A stretch of 64,000 bases of DNA from Hirundichthys speculiger (GCA_018398805.1 JAGFBZ010002567.1:1924501-1988500), one strand, 5' to 3'. Positions 1 through 12,324 are shown, counted from the stretch's first letter. Made by a program: numbers and translations. The notes: a model not told the origin generated them from the sequence alone.

Positions 1-101
1 AATTTGAAATATAAGTAAGCTGACAGGTCCAGAAGTTTCCTCCTTCTGCTTAGAGTACAGTCTCAGGTTGCTGCAATGGGATGAAATACGATGGAAATAA
101 A

Positions 102-607
102 TTAGGGCCACACTGAGAAAAAAAAATAGTGGGCAATGATTTTTTTTTTTCATTCCTCACTTACGAGAAGAAAGTCGAAATGTCGAGAATAAAGTCAAAA
201 TGCAGTTTCCAGAATAAAGTTGTCTTAAAGATTTATTTAAACCAGCTTTACTCTACCAACATAATGTCTGTGTCTATGTGCTTTTATCACATAGACACAG
301 TATTATAATAAGTATTCGTACTTTGAGGAGATTGTGTCAGAAATTGCACCTATTCAGAAAAAGAAACTATACCGATTCTGAAATTCTGTAAACTGCATTT
401 TGACTTCATTCTCGACATTTCGACTTTATTCTCAATATTTCGACTTTATTCTCGACATTTCGTCTTTATTCTCGACATTTCGACTTTATTCTGGAAACTG
501 CATTTCGACTTTATTCTCGCCATTTCGACTTTATTCTTGCCATTTTGACTTTCTTCTTGTAAGTGAGGAATGAAAAAACATTTTTTTTTTTTTCAGTGTG
601 GCCCTAA
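102..607. mobile_element. Fold-back MITE with iterated 20-bp arms
   Basis: The ends are inverted copies: TTAGGGCCACACTGA at 102-116 and its reverse complement finishing at 607, each followed inward by an A/T homopolymer and then by CATTCCTCACTTACGAG-type sequence or its complement. The right arm holds about eight variants of a 20-bp unit (CGACTTTATTCTCGACATTT) from 401 to about 558, and the left arm holds the complementary motif fewer times. There is no coding capacity. TA next to GGGCC at both ends could be a 2-bp target duplication, but TA also belongs to the palindrome, so this is not decisive. It is a non-autonomous element; the superfamily is not assigned. Confidence 0.75.
268..300. repeat. 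Perfect 13-bp-arm hairpin
   Basis: CTGTGTCTATGTG at 268-280 and its exact reverse complement at 288-300 enclose a 7-nt loop. It lies in the middle of the fold-back MITE at 102-607 and probably forms its apex. Confidence 0.7.
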
Positions 608-639
608 TACTCCGTCATAGTGAAACCCTTCATGCATTG

Positions 640-1165
640 TGAGGAGCTTTCTTGTCTTGGCATCAGTGGCCTCTATCTCCTCCTGTGGCCAGGTTATTAT
701 ATATATGTATATATTTAGTGGCTAGGCAAACGTGTTAATGACTCAGACTCTGTTATTCCTATTTAGCTAGCTCCTAAGCATCTGCCTTAGTCTTTCCACA
801 TACTTGGTTGTGGCCAACTTCTTTGAAGCCTCTTCATAGTTTTCATTTGCTTTGGGGATTTCAAGGTAATTGAAAGGTAGCTATTCTGAGCACCGACTAT
901 GTTCCTTTTGATATTCCACCCCCTTCGCTTGCATTTTACCCCTCTCAAACTTTTCAAGTGCATTTAGCCTGTCCAAATAACATTCCAGTATTGCTGCTGG
1001 ATACCCTGGTGAGGTGGATCAATGAGTCTCCATGCAACATCGACAGTTTCCTAACGTCCTGCTCATGTTGTACAGTTCCAGACATTACAGTATCCATGAG
1101 TGTGGGGTCGGGTCTTAAGCTTTCAGTGCAGACAGTGCACAGATACATCTGTCAATACTGATCTT
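640..1165 (-). mobile_element. R4/Rex6-like LINE fragment, RT C-terminal region
   Basis: Read on the minus strand, the 954-1148 frame contains DSLIHLTR followed by a GM-FG--KC stretch, the segment just after the reverse-transcriptase active site in this fish LINE family. Its plus-strand complement (CCTGGTGAGGTGGATCAATG near 1001) matches the same part of the longer copy at 17807-19620. The copy is heavily frameshifted and its edges are diffuse. Assignment to the R4/Dong/Rex6 clade comes from family recall and from the endonuclease visible in the other copy. Confidence 0.55.
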
Positions 1166-2166
1166 ACAGTGTTCAGCAATCTTACAAACTTCCAATTTAT
1201 TTATGTTGCTCATGTGTGGAGCCATGTGTCTATTGATCTTGGCTGCTATGATACCTGACAGGAGCTTTCATGTTTAGCAAGTTATACAGGTTATAAGATG
1301 GTTGTTCTGATGAATCCTTCATGATCAGAACAGTCTGATCTTGGGTTAACCACTCCATTAGTGGCTGCATATAGGCACACAGACGCATAGACAGGCAGAC
1401 AGATAACTAAATTAATAATCTATTCTTTGTATATCCTGAATCCTATTTTGTCTGAAGTCATAAATGCAGGTAAGAATCTCTATAAGTCATCTGAGATGTA
1501 TTTCTCTGATTACTAAAGTCAAATCTGGGAACCTGACTAACTAATACATTTTTAAAAAAGGGCCGAATACTATAAACAGTTTCCTCTTGGATTACAGGAC
1601 TTCTCTTATTGGTTGCCAAGTACTGATAAACCTCCATGTAAAACGATGATTTAGTTTCCCTGTGTTGCATTTATCAGATTTCAAGGAATATGGCATGATT
1701 CTGGATGAAAAAAGGACTGCTGATGGATATCTGGTTGTAGGCAAGACCAGTATCAGTTGCACGCAATGTTTGATCTTAAGCCATGCTTCAAATGTGTATG
1801 CATTCATGTGAGCACAATACCAGACTGAGGACTGTGATGAATGTGTTGTAATATAATTGATGGATGCAGGTGATGGATGAACAGAATATTGGATGCAGCA
1901 CTGGCATACTGCTGCTCTGCATAAGTGTGTAGGTGTGTTGATGTTGAGCAGTTCATATATTAACTACGACAAAGCACTTGCTGACTTCTTCTCTTTGTCC
2001 TCATGTTCTTCTCTTTCTTCTCCCCACCTTCATCCTATATCTACGCCCTTTACGTGATTTCTCTTCAGCTTACTTTCCATTTTTTCTTATATTCTCACTC
2101 AGTTTTAACTTTGCACTTAACCACTTCCATCATCCTGATCAACATAGTATGACAATATTAGATAAC
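1166..2166. other. No gene seen
   Basis: Only short frames with no protein-like pattern. A pyrimidine-rich stretch lies at about 1978-2110. No element boundaries recognised. Confidence 0.5.
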
Positions 2167-2174
2167 ATGACAAC

Positions 2175-3625
2175 TAGGGCTGAGCAACGATTAAAAATTT
2201 GAATCATGATTAATCGCATGATTTCCCTGATTAATCACGATTAATCGCATTGTATACGGAAAATCAAATAATGAATTCAAAAGTATTTAAATGTTTTATT
2301 TAAATGTTCTGCTGCCATATGAACTAAAGTGCCATGACATTTGTTGCTCAAACACTTTTAACATCAGCCGAGCCAGTAACACATATTTAGTGTAAATCTC
2401 ATTTAAAAAAAATGTCAAATGAAACAAAGCTTACTGCCACTGCCAGGGCATTAATGTCATCCTGTTTTTTTTTTTTTTTAGATGAAAAATAAAAAAAAGT
2501 CTACCAACAAAATCCTAACAATCTAGAGGCCACAATCATAACATTAAAACAGGTAATTTCTGAGATAACAGCAGAAACTTTGAATGGGGAGTTCAACTTG
2601 TCAGTGGTTACAAATAACCTTGTTTGTGTTGAATCCACCTGGGAGAAATTTAAAAATAAAAATATCCATGTAAAAGCTCTGTAACTTTATTAATCTGTAA
2701 GTATCTGTGTATCATTTGTTTTTTTTTTCCATTTTCAATTGTCAATCAAAGATTAAAAAAAAGTTAAAAAGTGACTTTTTATTTTGTTTTTTGTTTCTTA
2801 ATCTAACACAAAAAAATGCCTTTTTTTATATTTCAATCTTAGCAAACAGGCCACGGGACTGGATTTGTTTTTAGTATTTAATTGTCCAGTTTACATGACC
2901 CTGAAATGGCTTTGTTCACTGGATTTACATACTATAATATTTGCAATATTGTGGAAATCTGAATGAAAACTCATCATATATATAGATGAACCAAAGTACT
3001 CTCCAGCTCTGCGTCTGACATCAGTCTTTTTCTCCTCAGATCATGATGAGCACAGAATCTTCTGATGCTCATTTCCAGCATTGTAGGACACCCATCTGCT
3101 GTTGAATAAGTCATTGATCAGACTACCATATTGGCCCAAATATAGGACGATATTTTAATCTTGAAGTCATATTCTCAAAAATGGGGGTCATTTTATCATT
3201 AAGGAATAGACTCTCTGTTGTCGTTACACATCTGTGCCACTAGATGAAGCTGCACTGAAGTAATCAGCTAGAGAACAGCACGACAATGAACACATGGAGC
3301 AGATCTGATGATGAATGGAGGAATGACGCGGTCGTCTTGAGCAAAGGGGTTTGACAGTGTTTTTTTTCAGACAGAATTGTTAATATTGCTACCCGAGTTG
3401 CTACCCGAACTATAAAGTACAATGATTTTTATCGCTCTTCATGTCTGTTTTAGCTTTTCCGCATGTTCACCTGCCAATTCTCTTCCAGTTCCACAGCAGT
3501 CAGTAACAGACTTTTCAAAACAAAAGCATGTGAGCAACATGCGTTAACACGTGATAAAAAAAATTGTTGCTGTTATTAAATTAATGCGTTAACGCGATAA
3601 TAACGTGTTAACTTGCCCAGCCCTA
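2175..3625. mobile_element. Non-autonomous hAT transposon, 1451 bp, with 8-bp TSD
   Basis: The termini are TAGGGCTGAGCAACG (2175-2189) and the imperfect inverse TTGCCCAGCCCTA (3613-3625). Both sides are flanked by the exact octamer ATGACAAC (2167-2174 and 3626-3633). An 8-bp duplication with TAGGG/CAGGG-type ends is the hAT signature. The subterminal regions carry repeated ATTAATCGCAT-like words on the left and GCGTTAACGCG-like words on the right, probably transposase-binding iterations. No transposase reading frame survives. The exact TSD argues for a fairly recent insertion. Confidence 0.85.
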
Positions 3626-3633
3626 ATGACAAC

Positions 3634-4275
3634 AAAACCTAACTAAAATGTAAAAATTATGGATGCATTCATAAATATACAAGGTGAAGAGACCCTGACA
3701 AGCCAAAGTAATGACAATAGTGGTCCTCTCTGTGACTCACCGGTTCACCCTATCTGTACTGTGATGTGTCTCAGACTATGATTAGACATAATGAGGCATC
3801 TGCAAGTATGTGAGTTGAATGGAAGATTCATACTTTATTTTAAAATCCACACACCCAAATGTGGAAATAGGGAGCGAGATTTTAAAGGGTAGATCTTACA
3901 GCTCCTGCAGCTATTTCTGACAGTAGCTTGGGGAAAAATGCAATACTTTAATTGAGCCATGGCCATGCCTTCATCCCACATGCACATGCATGCACCCCTC
4001 CCAAATAGAAACTGGCTTGTTTGTCAGTCCAGTTTATCTCCTAATATTTTAGTAGTGAAAATAATTGAAGAAATTCCAATAACTCCAATAATGCTAAGGT
4101 GCAAAAGTATTTGATTAAAAAAAGAGAGCTATCGCAGCCAATTTTGCAATGCAATTGTTTGTGGAAATTCACTGTTCTGTAGCTTAACTTGTATGTATAT
4201 TTTAGGTAGAGCATTGCCAGATCAATTTTAACATTTTTTTAGCATCTGGATTTTCATTAGATTAAAAGGCAAGCA
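3634..4275. other. Unannotated spacer between two hAT elements
   Basis: No gene seen. It contains copy 1 of the 78-bp perfect duplication (3951-4028). Confidence 0.5.
3951..4028 (+). repeat. 78-bp perfect direct repeat, copy 1
   Basis: Starts ATTGAGCCATGGCCATGCC and is identical over 78 bases to 5706-5783; flanking sequence differs on both sides. It is too long for a target-site duplication. The interval between the copies holds a hAT element and a SINE. Confidence 0.9.
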
Positions 4276-4283
4276 CTTTAAAC

Positions 4284-5406
4284 TAGGGATGCACCGATAA
4301 CCGATAACTTTCAGCTCCTAAAGGGCGATACCAATACCGATAACCGATAATAAACACATATACCTAAGATCATTACATCAATACTATGAACAAAATCAAA
4401 AATAGTTTTGACTTTTTAAATGAACAAATATTTATTTTTTTTCAATGAAAAACTATTGGCAAGCCTCTCAAACATTTTTGTAAAGCTTTCAAACAAACCT
4501 ATTTGTTATCTCACATTAACTTAATTAAGGTTCATTACTGACTGAAAAAAATAAAGGCTCCTTGAACTGGATGGAAATACATGCATCAAAATCACAAACT
4601 GAAAAAGATTAACATTTAAAGGATTTTGGCTTGTGGTTCCTTTTAATACCTTTAATGAAAGTAAATGAGGTTCAGTAGTTTTTGTTTTTTTATTTTCTAA
4701 ACTCATGGAAGCTTAGATGAAAGGAATAAGGGAGAGGAGAAGAGAGGGGAGACTGCTGCTAGCTTGTGCACGTTAGCATTAGGTTCCGTTAGCTCACATT
4801 AGCACGATTTCAAAACTCCATGGAAGTGATTTTTATGTTGTAGGTGGCCAATCGGGTTTTACGTATTAAAGTTTATGCTTGTGCTTTCCTCCTCGTAGAA
4901 TTCGCTCAGAGGATTCGTCACAAATAACCACCAAATGATCTTCTTCTGAAACTTTAATGAAGTTCCACGCCGCCATGTTTGTTGTGATCAATACGCTGTG
5001 CTACAGGCTGCATTCAAGGTGTAACGTAAATTCCCACGTTCCCTCATTTGCTAGTCGTTCTTTCAGCCTTTTCTATTTTTTCTTTTTTTATGTGTAACAT
5101 GTGGGAGAATACTGCGAATATTAATTCAAGTCAGCAACTACCAAAATTATGACCGAGTTAACATGTTGTTTTCTGGCATGAGGGGGTATTCTTGATTTTC
5201 CTTATTGAGAAATCTTTTTTCTGATATTATGCCGACGTCACTTGAACATAACATTCACTGCTGGTCGTTCAAGGCTCAGAGGGAGCGAGGCACTGCTATG
5301 TTAACAAAAATATATATGTTATCGGGGCTATTCGTCGTGATATCGGAGTTATTGGGATGACGTCATAATTTCCTGTTATCGGCCCAATAGTTATCGTGCA
5401 CCCTTA
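4284..5406. mobile_element. Non-autonomous hAT transposon, 1123 bp, with 8-bp TSD
   Basis: Left end TAGGGATGCACCGATAACC, right end GTTATCGTGCACCCTTA, an imperfect inverted pair rich in CCGATAA/TTATCGG words. The exact octamer CTTTAAAC flanks both sides (4276-4283 and 5407-5414). The TIR start TAGGGATGCA is shared with the elements at 28873 and 34398. No transposase remnant recognised inside. Confidence 0.85.
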
Positions 5407-5475
5407 CTTTAAACGTGAAGGAAGTACCCCTCCCAGATGATCAAATGCAGTTAAGACCAGAATCCCAGGCCACCC

Positions 5476-5634
5476 TGGTAGCAAAGTGGTTCAAAGGCTG
5501 CAGTGGTCGCGGGTGTGGCTCCTGGCCTGTGACCCTTTTCTGCATGTCTTCCCCTTTCTCTCTCTCCCCTGATTTCCTGTCTCTCCCACTGTTACTAATA
5601 AAGGCCACAAGTGCCATAAAAACCTTAAAAAAAG
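5476..5634 (+). mobile_element. tRNA-derived SINE, degraded
   Basis: The AGTGGTT..GCTGCAGTGGTCGCGGGT head resembles an A box and a decayed B box. It is followed by a body in the usual order: CCTGTGACCC, CTGCATGTCTTCCCC, a CT-rich block, then ACTAATAAAGGC and an A-rich tail. This is a common teleost SINE body. The B box is mutated, so it is probably inactive. Confidence 0.6.
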
Positions 5635-5705
5635 ACCAAAATCTATGCCTTGATGGAACGATAAAGATTTTGAATAGGAGAAAATGAAAATAGACTGTAA
5701 AGTGC

Positions 5706-5783
5706 ATTGAGCCATGGCCATGCCTTCATCCCACATGCACATGCATGCACCCCTCCCAAATAGAAACTGGCTTGTTTGTCAGT
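5706..5783 (+). repeat. 78-bp perfect direct repeat, copy 2
   Basis: Identical to 3951-4028. It begins directly after the SINE-containing stretch. Confidence 0.9.
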
Positions 5784-5892
5784 TTGACAAGATTGACTGA
5801 AAATTCAATTCAGAAAATGTCAAACTCACAAATGTTTACTAGGAAGACAAACAAGCACAGAAATGGTTACTAAAGGTAAGAATGAGAATATC

Positions 5893-6115
5893 ATAAATGG
5901 TCTTCACTTGTATAGCACATTTCTAACCTTGCCTTTGTTTTACTTTATGTTGTGTTTCCCTTTTATCTATTCAAACAAACATTTTGCTTCTATTATATAA
6001 GCACTTTGTATACTATATATACATTTTCTACAATATTACCCTGGTGAGTATTTTAGGGAGCTGGGACGCGTGAGGTGAGGTTGATCCGCCAACCTTCTGG
6101 TTCAGGGATGGCTGA
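5893..6115 (-). mobile_element. tRNA-derived SINE, minus strand, diverged
   Basis: The plus-strand start AAATGGTCTTCACTTGTATAG is the complement of a SINE tail of the AAAAGYGCTATATAAAT...CCATT type. GATCCGCCAACCTTCTGGTT near 6085 is the complement of the B-box region. Same family as 31778-32008 (plus) and 35600-35775 (minus). The middle has drifted strongly. Confidence 0.5.
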
Positions 6116-9100
6116 TATTTTCCCCAAGGTTGCCCAATGGCTGCTAACAAATCTGGCAATTGCTAGAAGAGTTTAGTGTTTTGCCAAACTAAATGTCAAT
6201 CAACTAAATGTCAATCAAAAATGCTTTGAAGGAAGGCGGGGGAGGTCTGGGAGTCTCAGAAAATGTTCAATAAAGTAGATTTTAACAGGTTGTTAGACAC
6301 CTACTTTTACCTGTAACTAAACATTTGATTTAATCATTAGCCAGCTAACTGCTAATTTTTCCATGGTTAGGAAAAAAAAAGAGGAAAAAAGATTTTGTGG
6401 AGAAATTGTGAACTTCTTTCCACAGCTTTTAAAAGAATCTCTTTCTGTCCACTGTGTCTGGGCAGGGAGCAGATATTGCAAACAACTGAGTCAACCAAAG
6501 GAGAAGAAAAAAAAACCTTTCAATTTATAGTACTGTAACCTAAAATAGACAAGGTAAAGCTTCTTCCTAATTTTTCATTGTGTAGTTGATTGTAACATCA
6601 GGGCTAATCTTAAAGTCATGAAACAAAAAAATAAGGTTTTAGCAAAAACTGGACATTGTGATGTGACAATGGGACTGATGTTACCTTCTCCAGTATTGAG
6701 CAGCCCACACTGACGGTTCACTTCGGTCACAGACTTTATGCCAAAGACGGCTGATGAACCGTGTTCTAAGCTAACTTTGTTTATGCTTGCGTATGAGGTA
6801 AATTGTTGTGGGTAGCCTGGAGTTGGGAAACCTAGAATCGACTTGCAATGGTAAGAATATTCTCTTATCGATCAGGTGGAGTGAATTCTTTAGCAAAGCT
6901 AAAGAATCAGTGCTGGTTGGACTAATATGTTTACATGGTAAATGCGGTGGGGTCCATAGAAATCATTTTGAAATGTGTTCCCTTCAAATATAATGGTTAT
7001 GACATCTTTGAATTCTGCCAAGGGTTAATGAAGTAAGAACCCCCAATTGGCACTGATAAACCACATCAGGATGATAAGGCTGTGAACTCAAAGTTCTTTT
7101 TTTTTGTTACTGCATTTTATCTACTGTATACCTTTTTATTTATGCAGAAAATAAGATATTATGCACTTATAAGTTGAGACCTGAAGATTTTGTGTTTACA
7201 GACAGGAAGTTTAACTGTTCTGTGAAGTAGTCATGGGGTGTTCCTCATTTCTGTTAAAGCTGTGAAAGACCCAATAGAATATATTATCCCAGCTACTGCT
7301 TTTGGAAGCATTCTTGGAGGTCAGGAAAGAATCGGGCACATGTTAAAAGGGGGAAGAAAGAGTTGAGCATGTCCACCTGTAATTAATCCAATTGTTGCTG
7401 TCTCATTTTCAAGAACATATAAATAAGGCCTGAAAATGACCATCCGCCTTAACTGATGATGTCCAATTTGTGCCATGTGAGAAAAAAAAAATCTAAACTG
7501 GGTCGCTTGAACCCTGCAATGTAAATACAGCCATCGGTTGACTGATTAATTCAAACCATTTCCTATCCTAACCTAACCATGCAAAGCAGATTATGTTTCC
7601 AGAATCAGTTGCTGTACTGATACATCCAGGTATGAAAAAAAAAAAGTATGTATGTATGTTGTTTTACATTTGGGTCCACTCTTGTAAAAATTGAGAAACA
7701 TTCTACAAGAGCTCATTATACAGTGTTTGTTGTTGGCAGTATTGCCCTTTGCATTATGGTCAACTGTGGCAATGTACAGCAAGATTGTTTTAAAAAAAAA
7801 AAAAGAAGTTTTTCCCAAGACATTTCTTTTATAACTGTAAATCCACCTTGCTCAATTAGTTAATTTAATTATGTGGCGTTGAAGCCAGATTACACAGACA
7901 ATGAACCGTATACAGAAAATGTCTAAATCTGAAGCTATTATGGTTATGCATACAACTGATTCAACTGCCCATCTGCCACTTACAGAAAATATCCTAAAAT
8001 CTAGTGAGGCTCCAGTGAGCATAGTTAGGTTATTGGATTGGCCCATCCTATTGATCTTGAAGCTGTTAAAGGTACATTAAACCATGTTTGTTGAACCTAT
8101 TTCATGTGTGTGTGTGCTAATGATAATTAAATAATATTCATGGAAACTTAATGAATGATTGTGCCTTACCTTTGTTTGAGAGGCATGACATCAATAACGT
8201 AGATGACATGAAAGAAAGAAGAAAGACAAAAAGGTAAGTGCATTTAAATTGACCCATAGTTTACAATGTTGAAACACCTCTAGTAGATTGATGAGATTAG
8301 ATTGATAAGATTGGTACCGTTTAAAAACAATAACTGTGAATAGTAAGCACCTGCCATTATAAGAACTTTAAATACAATACATTTATAGACTCAAAAAACA
8401 CAGCTCTGATGATGTGTTTATGAGGTCAACAACAGCTTGAATCCCCACAGAAGCCAGTACCAAGAGCAAAATCCTGTTGACTGTTTTAATACTGTAAGCA
8501 TCACACATTCAGCAGTGCACGACACACAGCAGAATAATTGTTAATTTCCTGCGACACTTTATGGTCCAATGAGGAGGAGGAAATTTTGTAGACAGAGACA
8601 CAAGACACACATATACAGAGTGGAGGACACATACTGGCAAATAGACGGATGAGAATAATTGTTAATTTCCTGCTGTAGCTGTGACCCATTTGACATCGAA
8701 TACATTTTTTTCAACCAAAAAGGAAATATTAGTCAAACGTGTACACTTGCATGATCTGTCTTCCTCACACAAAGAGACTCGTTCACAGTCACTGTTGGAC
8801 TATGTCATGTCCGCACTATAATACTAGTAAGGGTGTGCTTAAAAACATTACCAGCACACACAGACACACACTGGCTTTTCCTTGAGATGATGAAACCTCA
8901 TGAAATTACTATTTTTAGATCTAGCGATTAGATCGAGGTCCTCTTCCGAACCAGTGGGTCAGCCCAGTCCTGATGTGTTCTTTGAGACAAAATTTATGTC
9001 CACAAACTTACTGCATCTTGACCAGACTTTTATGCATTGCGGAAGCACATGGGGGGTGGTGTTATTGATGTTTCTTCATCATACCAAAAAGAAACAATCA

Positions 9101-10392
9101 AATATGTTATGGGTAGCTACACAAATGAGCCATGTGCTTTGAATAAGTCCTGCCTCCATGTGAGATTCCATTGGCTAGCTCCAGCTGTATAGCCACAACC
9201 TCATTGGCTGATGCATGTGTTGAAGCGGGAAAAAGTTTAAAATCCCCAACATTTTGACATAGCCAATGCAATCGAAGCAATGCGCAGAGCCCACAATTCA
9301 GTTCAGCAACAGATGACCCCATTCAAAGTCTATGGTGACGGACACAGACGACGCATGTAACACAGCTGTGTGAGTGCATCTTTAAGGCTACACACCACGT
9401 ATAAGTGCACTTCAGAACTTTCTTCCTGTCTCCAGTGTGGTTGCTTTTGGGTTCAAGAAACAACTCAGCCTTAACAGTGTCCTTTCAGTGATGTTGCATA
9501 AAACTGTTCCAGAGGACATGAGGATTTTCTATTCAGTAAACGTAAGCATGAAATGTCTAAAAACTGCTGAGTGAACTTATTTCTGTTTCTAAACTCCACT
9601 GTTGAAGTTTCTCTCACTGGGAACATGAGTTAGCTACTGAACTAAAACAATAAAGAAAAAAAAGTATTGTGTTGTATCATTAATGTATTATTACTGTTGC
9701 AATACACACATTGAGTATAACTGACATGTACAAAAAAAGAAAAAAAACTGGACTGTTGTATTCTGAATAATGTGACACACCTTTGCTGTCTTCGAGTCTA
9801 AGTATCTGAAGCCTTTTGAAATATAAAGTTCACGTAGAATCTCTCTATATACTTTTGTCAGTGTGTTTTTTACCACACCGCAATAACTTAAAATATCTGT
9901 TTCAGCTATTTGGCACCATCAACATCCTTTTTTTTTTCTTACACCTGAGTAAACACCTTTGACAATTTAAAAGGGGATAGTGTTCAATGTGGAGAGGGAA
10001 CCATGTAAAAATCATACAGAGTAATTGGCGTGATAAAAGTAGCGTATGTCCACAAAGCTGCCTTTGGTTTGGCAGAAAAGACTTGGCAAAGCACTGGGGA
10101 ACAACTGATCTCAGCATCCTTCCAAAGAATACTCCCAATCAGTGACTACCCAACTTACATCAAGCATGCAACTTGTACAACCATTAAAGAACAACAGACT
10201 CACGCAACATTCAGCACCCAGGTGATCTGCTGCTCTGTGGTTGTTGAGATCACTTTTGCCTGCCACATTATACAAATTCCCTGCCCAATAATTTTCCTCT
10301 TTCTCAAGGAAACAAATTCTGCCTCTATAATGGGTTCTCAGAAAAGCAGCAACAATGATGACACTTTTCCTTTTGTGAAAAGTCAAGATATC
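6116..10392. other. Unique-looking spacer, no gene seen
   Basis: Frames here are short and lack recognisable motifs. Small structures seen: a tandem 15-bp duplication at about 6186-6215, a (GTAT)n tract near 7647, and a 22-bp direct repeat at 8531-8552 and 8652-8673. The frame at 10030-10425 is open for 131 codons, but its last codons run into the L2 tail and nothing in it is recognised. Confidence 0.5.
8531..8673. repeat. 22-bp direct repeats flanking a 99-bp segment
   Basis: AGAATAATTGTTAATTTCCTGC occurs exactly at 8531-8552 and again at 8652-8673. The 99 bases between could be a short insertion whose target duplication is the 22-mer, or a local duplication. No terminal motif identifies an element class. 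Confidence 0.5.
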
Positions 10393-10758
10393 TTCAGGCA
10401 AGGCAAGGCAAGTTTATTTGTATAGCACATTTCGTGTACAAGACAATTCAAGGTGCTTTACATTAAACATGTGAAGCATTACAGAGCATTAAAAAGTACA
10501 TTAAAACAGGAGGAAATAAAAATGAGATAAAATATTAAAATGCAAAAAATGAATCAACAGTTGTTTTTGATTTTAAAAAAATAAGGAATTTGAAATGTAG
10601 ATAAAATAAAAGAAGTAAAAGTTAATTGTTTTGATAAAAGGTGGCAAATGGAAAAGTTTTTCACCTTGATTTAAAACTGCTGAGAAGGTCAGCAGACCTG
10701 CAGTTCTCTGGGAGTTTGTTCCACAGGAGGAGCATTAAAACTGAATGCTGCTCCGTGT

Positions 10759-11452
10759 TTAGTTCTGACTCTGGAGACAGAAAGTAGACTTGACCCTGAT
10801 GACCTGAGGGGTCTGGTAGGTTTGTAACAAACCAGAAGATCCTGAATGTATTTTTGGCCCTAAACCATTTGATAAACAGGAACCCAGTGTAAAGAGGACT
10901 GGAGTGTCAAATGCAGCACTGAGATCCAGTAACACCAGTACTGAAATGTTTCCGCTATCTGTATTCAAGTGGATGTCATTAAGGACCTTAACTACAGCAG
11001 TCTCACCACTGTCATGTGGCCGAAAATCTGACTGGTAATATATCAAGACAGTTATTTAGTATCAAGAAATTGTGGAGTTGTTGAAAAACATCTTTTTCTA
11101 TAATCATGCTAAGAAAGGGGAGGTTTGATATCAGTCTGTAGCTGCTCATGAGTGATGAGTCTAAGCTGTTCTTTTTCAGGAGTGGCTTTATGACGGCTGT
11201 TTTTAGGGTCTGAGGGAAGACTCCTGAAAGCAGGGAGGTGTTTACAACCAGTAAAATATCTGGAGCCATGCATCCTGAAACAGTCTTGAAAAACCCTGTT
11301 GGCAGAGTATCAAAACGGCAAGTAGTGGTTTGCAGATGGCAGGTGATATCCAGGGTTTTTGGGCTGTGTTGTGCAATAGAAGGTATAAGGTGCTCGTTTA
11401 GTCACAAAAGGGAGTTGTTACCAACTGTCTTGAGGGACAGCTGCTAATAACC
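10759..11452 (-). pseudogene. L2 LINE reverse transcriptase fragment
   Basis: Two overlapping minus frames (11269-11012 and 11046-10759) carry, in order, VVNTSLLSGVFP, LKTAVIKPLLKK, SYRLISNLPF, FRPHDSGETAVVKVLNDI and VLLDLSAAFD. This is the conserved RT entry region of L2-clade LINEs, where the usual sequence is NYRPISNLPF. A frameshift lies near 11030. Just after AAFD the frame jumps to C-terminal/3' UTR-like sequence, so several hundred bases including the FADD active site were lost. In life this protein would copy its own RNA at a nicked target; this copy cannot. Confidence 0.8.
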
Positions 11453-11500
11453 AGAAGGGTATTAACAAAGTTAATAAATTGAAATGGGGCACCACCTGAT

Positions 11501-12324
11501 AAATCAGGAAACAAAGACTAAACGGCACAATCAGTCTCAAAATGGCTGTTGTTCTATGCGTGTCAGCCTGTGACCAGATGTGGCACTATAGAGTAACAGA
11601 GAAGGTGTGAGTCCAAGCACAGACCTCTTCAACCAGCAGATGTTACAAAACTGTGTAAAATAACCACAAACAACTTCTCTTATTAGAATATATCAGAAGT
11701 TATTAACACAGGCATTAAGTGAACAACACTTGAATCAAGATCCCGATATATATATGTATGATATATATGTATGATTCTCGTTCTCCACACTACAAAGGCA
11801 GCACATATTCTAGTAATTCATAGAGGGAGATTGCGATGAATGTGTGTCTGGATACGGCCGAGACGGTGAGGAAGTGGAAAAACGCAAGAGATAAGTTTAG
11901 CTAGTTCATGATTGTCCCTCATGCGTGTGGCGTGGAATAACAAAGCGGCGACCGCGCTAGTATAAATCAAAAGTGACCGCGGCATCTCTGTGACAAGCTG
12001 ACGGCGACACATTGCTGCGAGAGTATACATGGCCCTTTCCTCAGCAACGGCAGCCAGGCTGTCTTCCTTCCCGGTTCGTCTGAGGCCGGTCACGCGTCCG
12101 AGGCGCGCCGGTGATTCCTACGCATCACTTCTTCCGTACATCATGGCTCACTTCATATTGCGCATCACGATTGGACATGGTGTGTGACCGTCATTGGACA
12201 ACCAGAGGGATCCGCAGACAGGTCGCCAGGGAAATGCAGGCCTTCGGCTATTTACCTTGCTGGAGCAGGCCAAAAAGAAAGTGCACCTTTTACTTCAGCC
12301 CGTTTCAGGAACCACGCACTGACT
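11501..12324. mobile_element. 824-bp insertion in the L2 linker, class unknown
   Basis: The L2 frame reads KIQKIR up to 12325 and resumes at 11500. ACCTGAT is present at both junctions (11494-11500 and 12325-12331), consistent with a 7-bp target duplication, or 8 bp with one mismatch. The insert is partly GC-rich with CpG words (11830-12180). Its minus frame 12093-11818 is open for 91 codons (CRRQLVTEMPRSLL...AALLFHATRMRDNHELA) and looks protein-like, but I do not recognise it. No terminal inverted repeats are visible. It contains the tandem ATATATATGTATG block at 11750-11775. Confidence 0.55.

Noticed and set aside
401..558. Regularly spaced 20-bp repeats considered as a CRISPR array
   Set aside because: Units are contiguous with no spacers and lie in a fold-back arm of a eukaryotic element.
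10030..10425. 131-codon plus frame
   Set aside because: Unrecognised, open on the opposite strand too, and it ends in L2 tail sequence; chance is the simplest reading.
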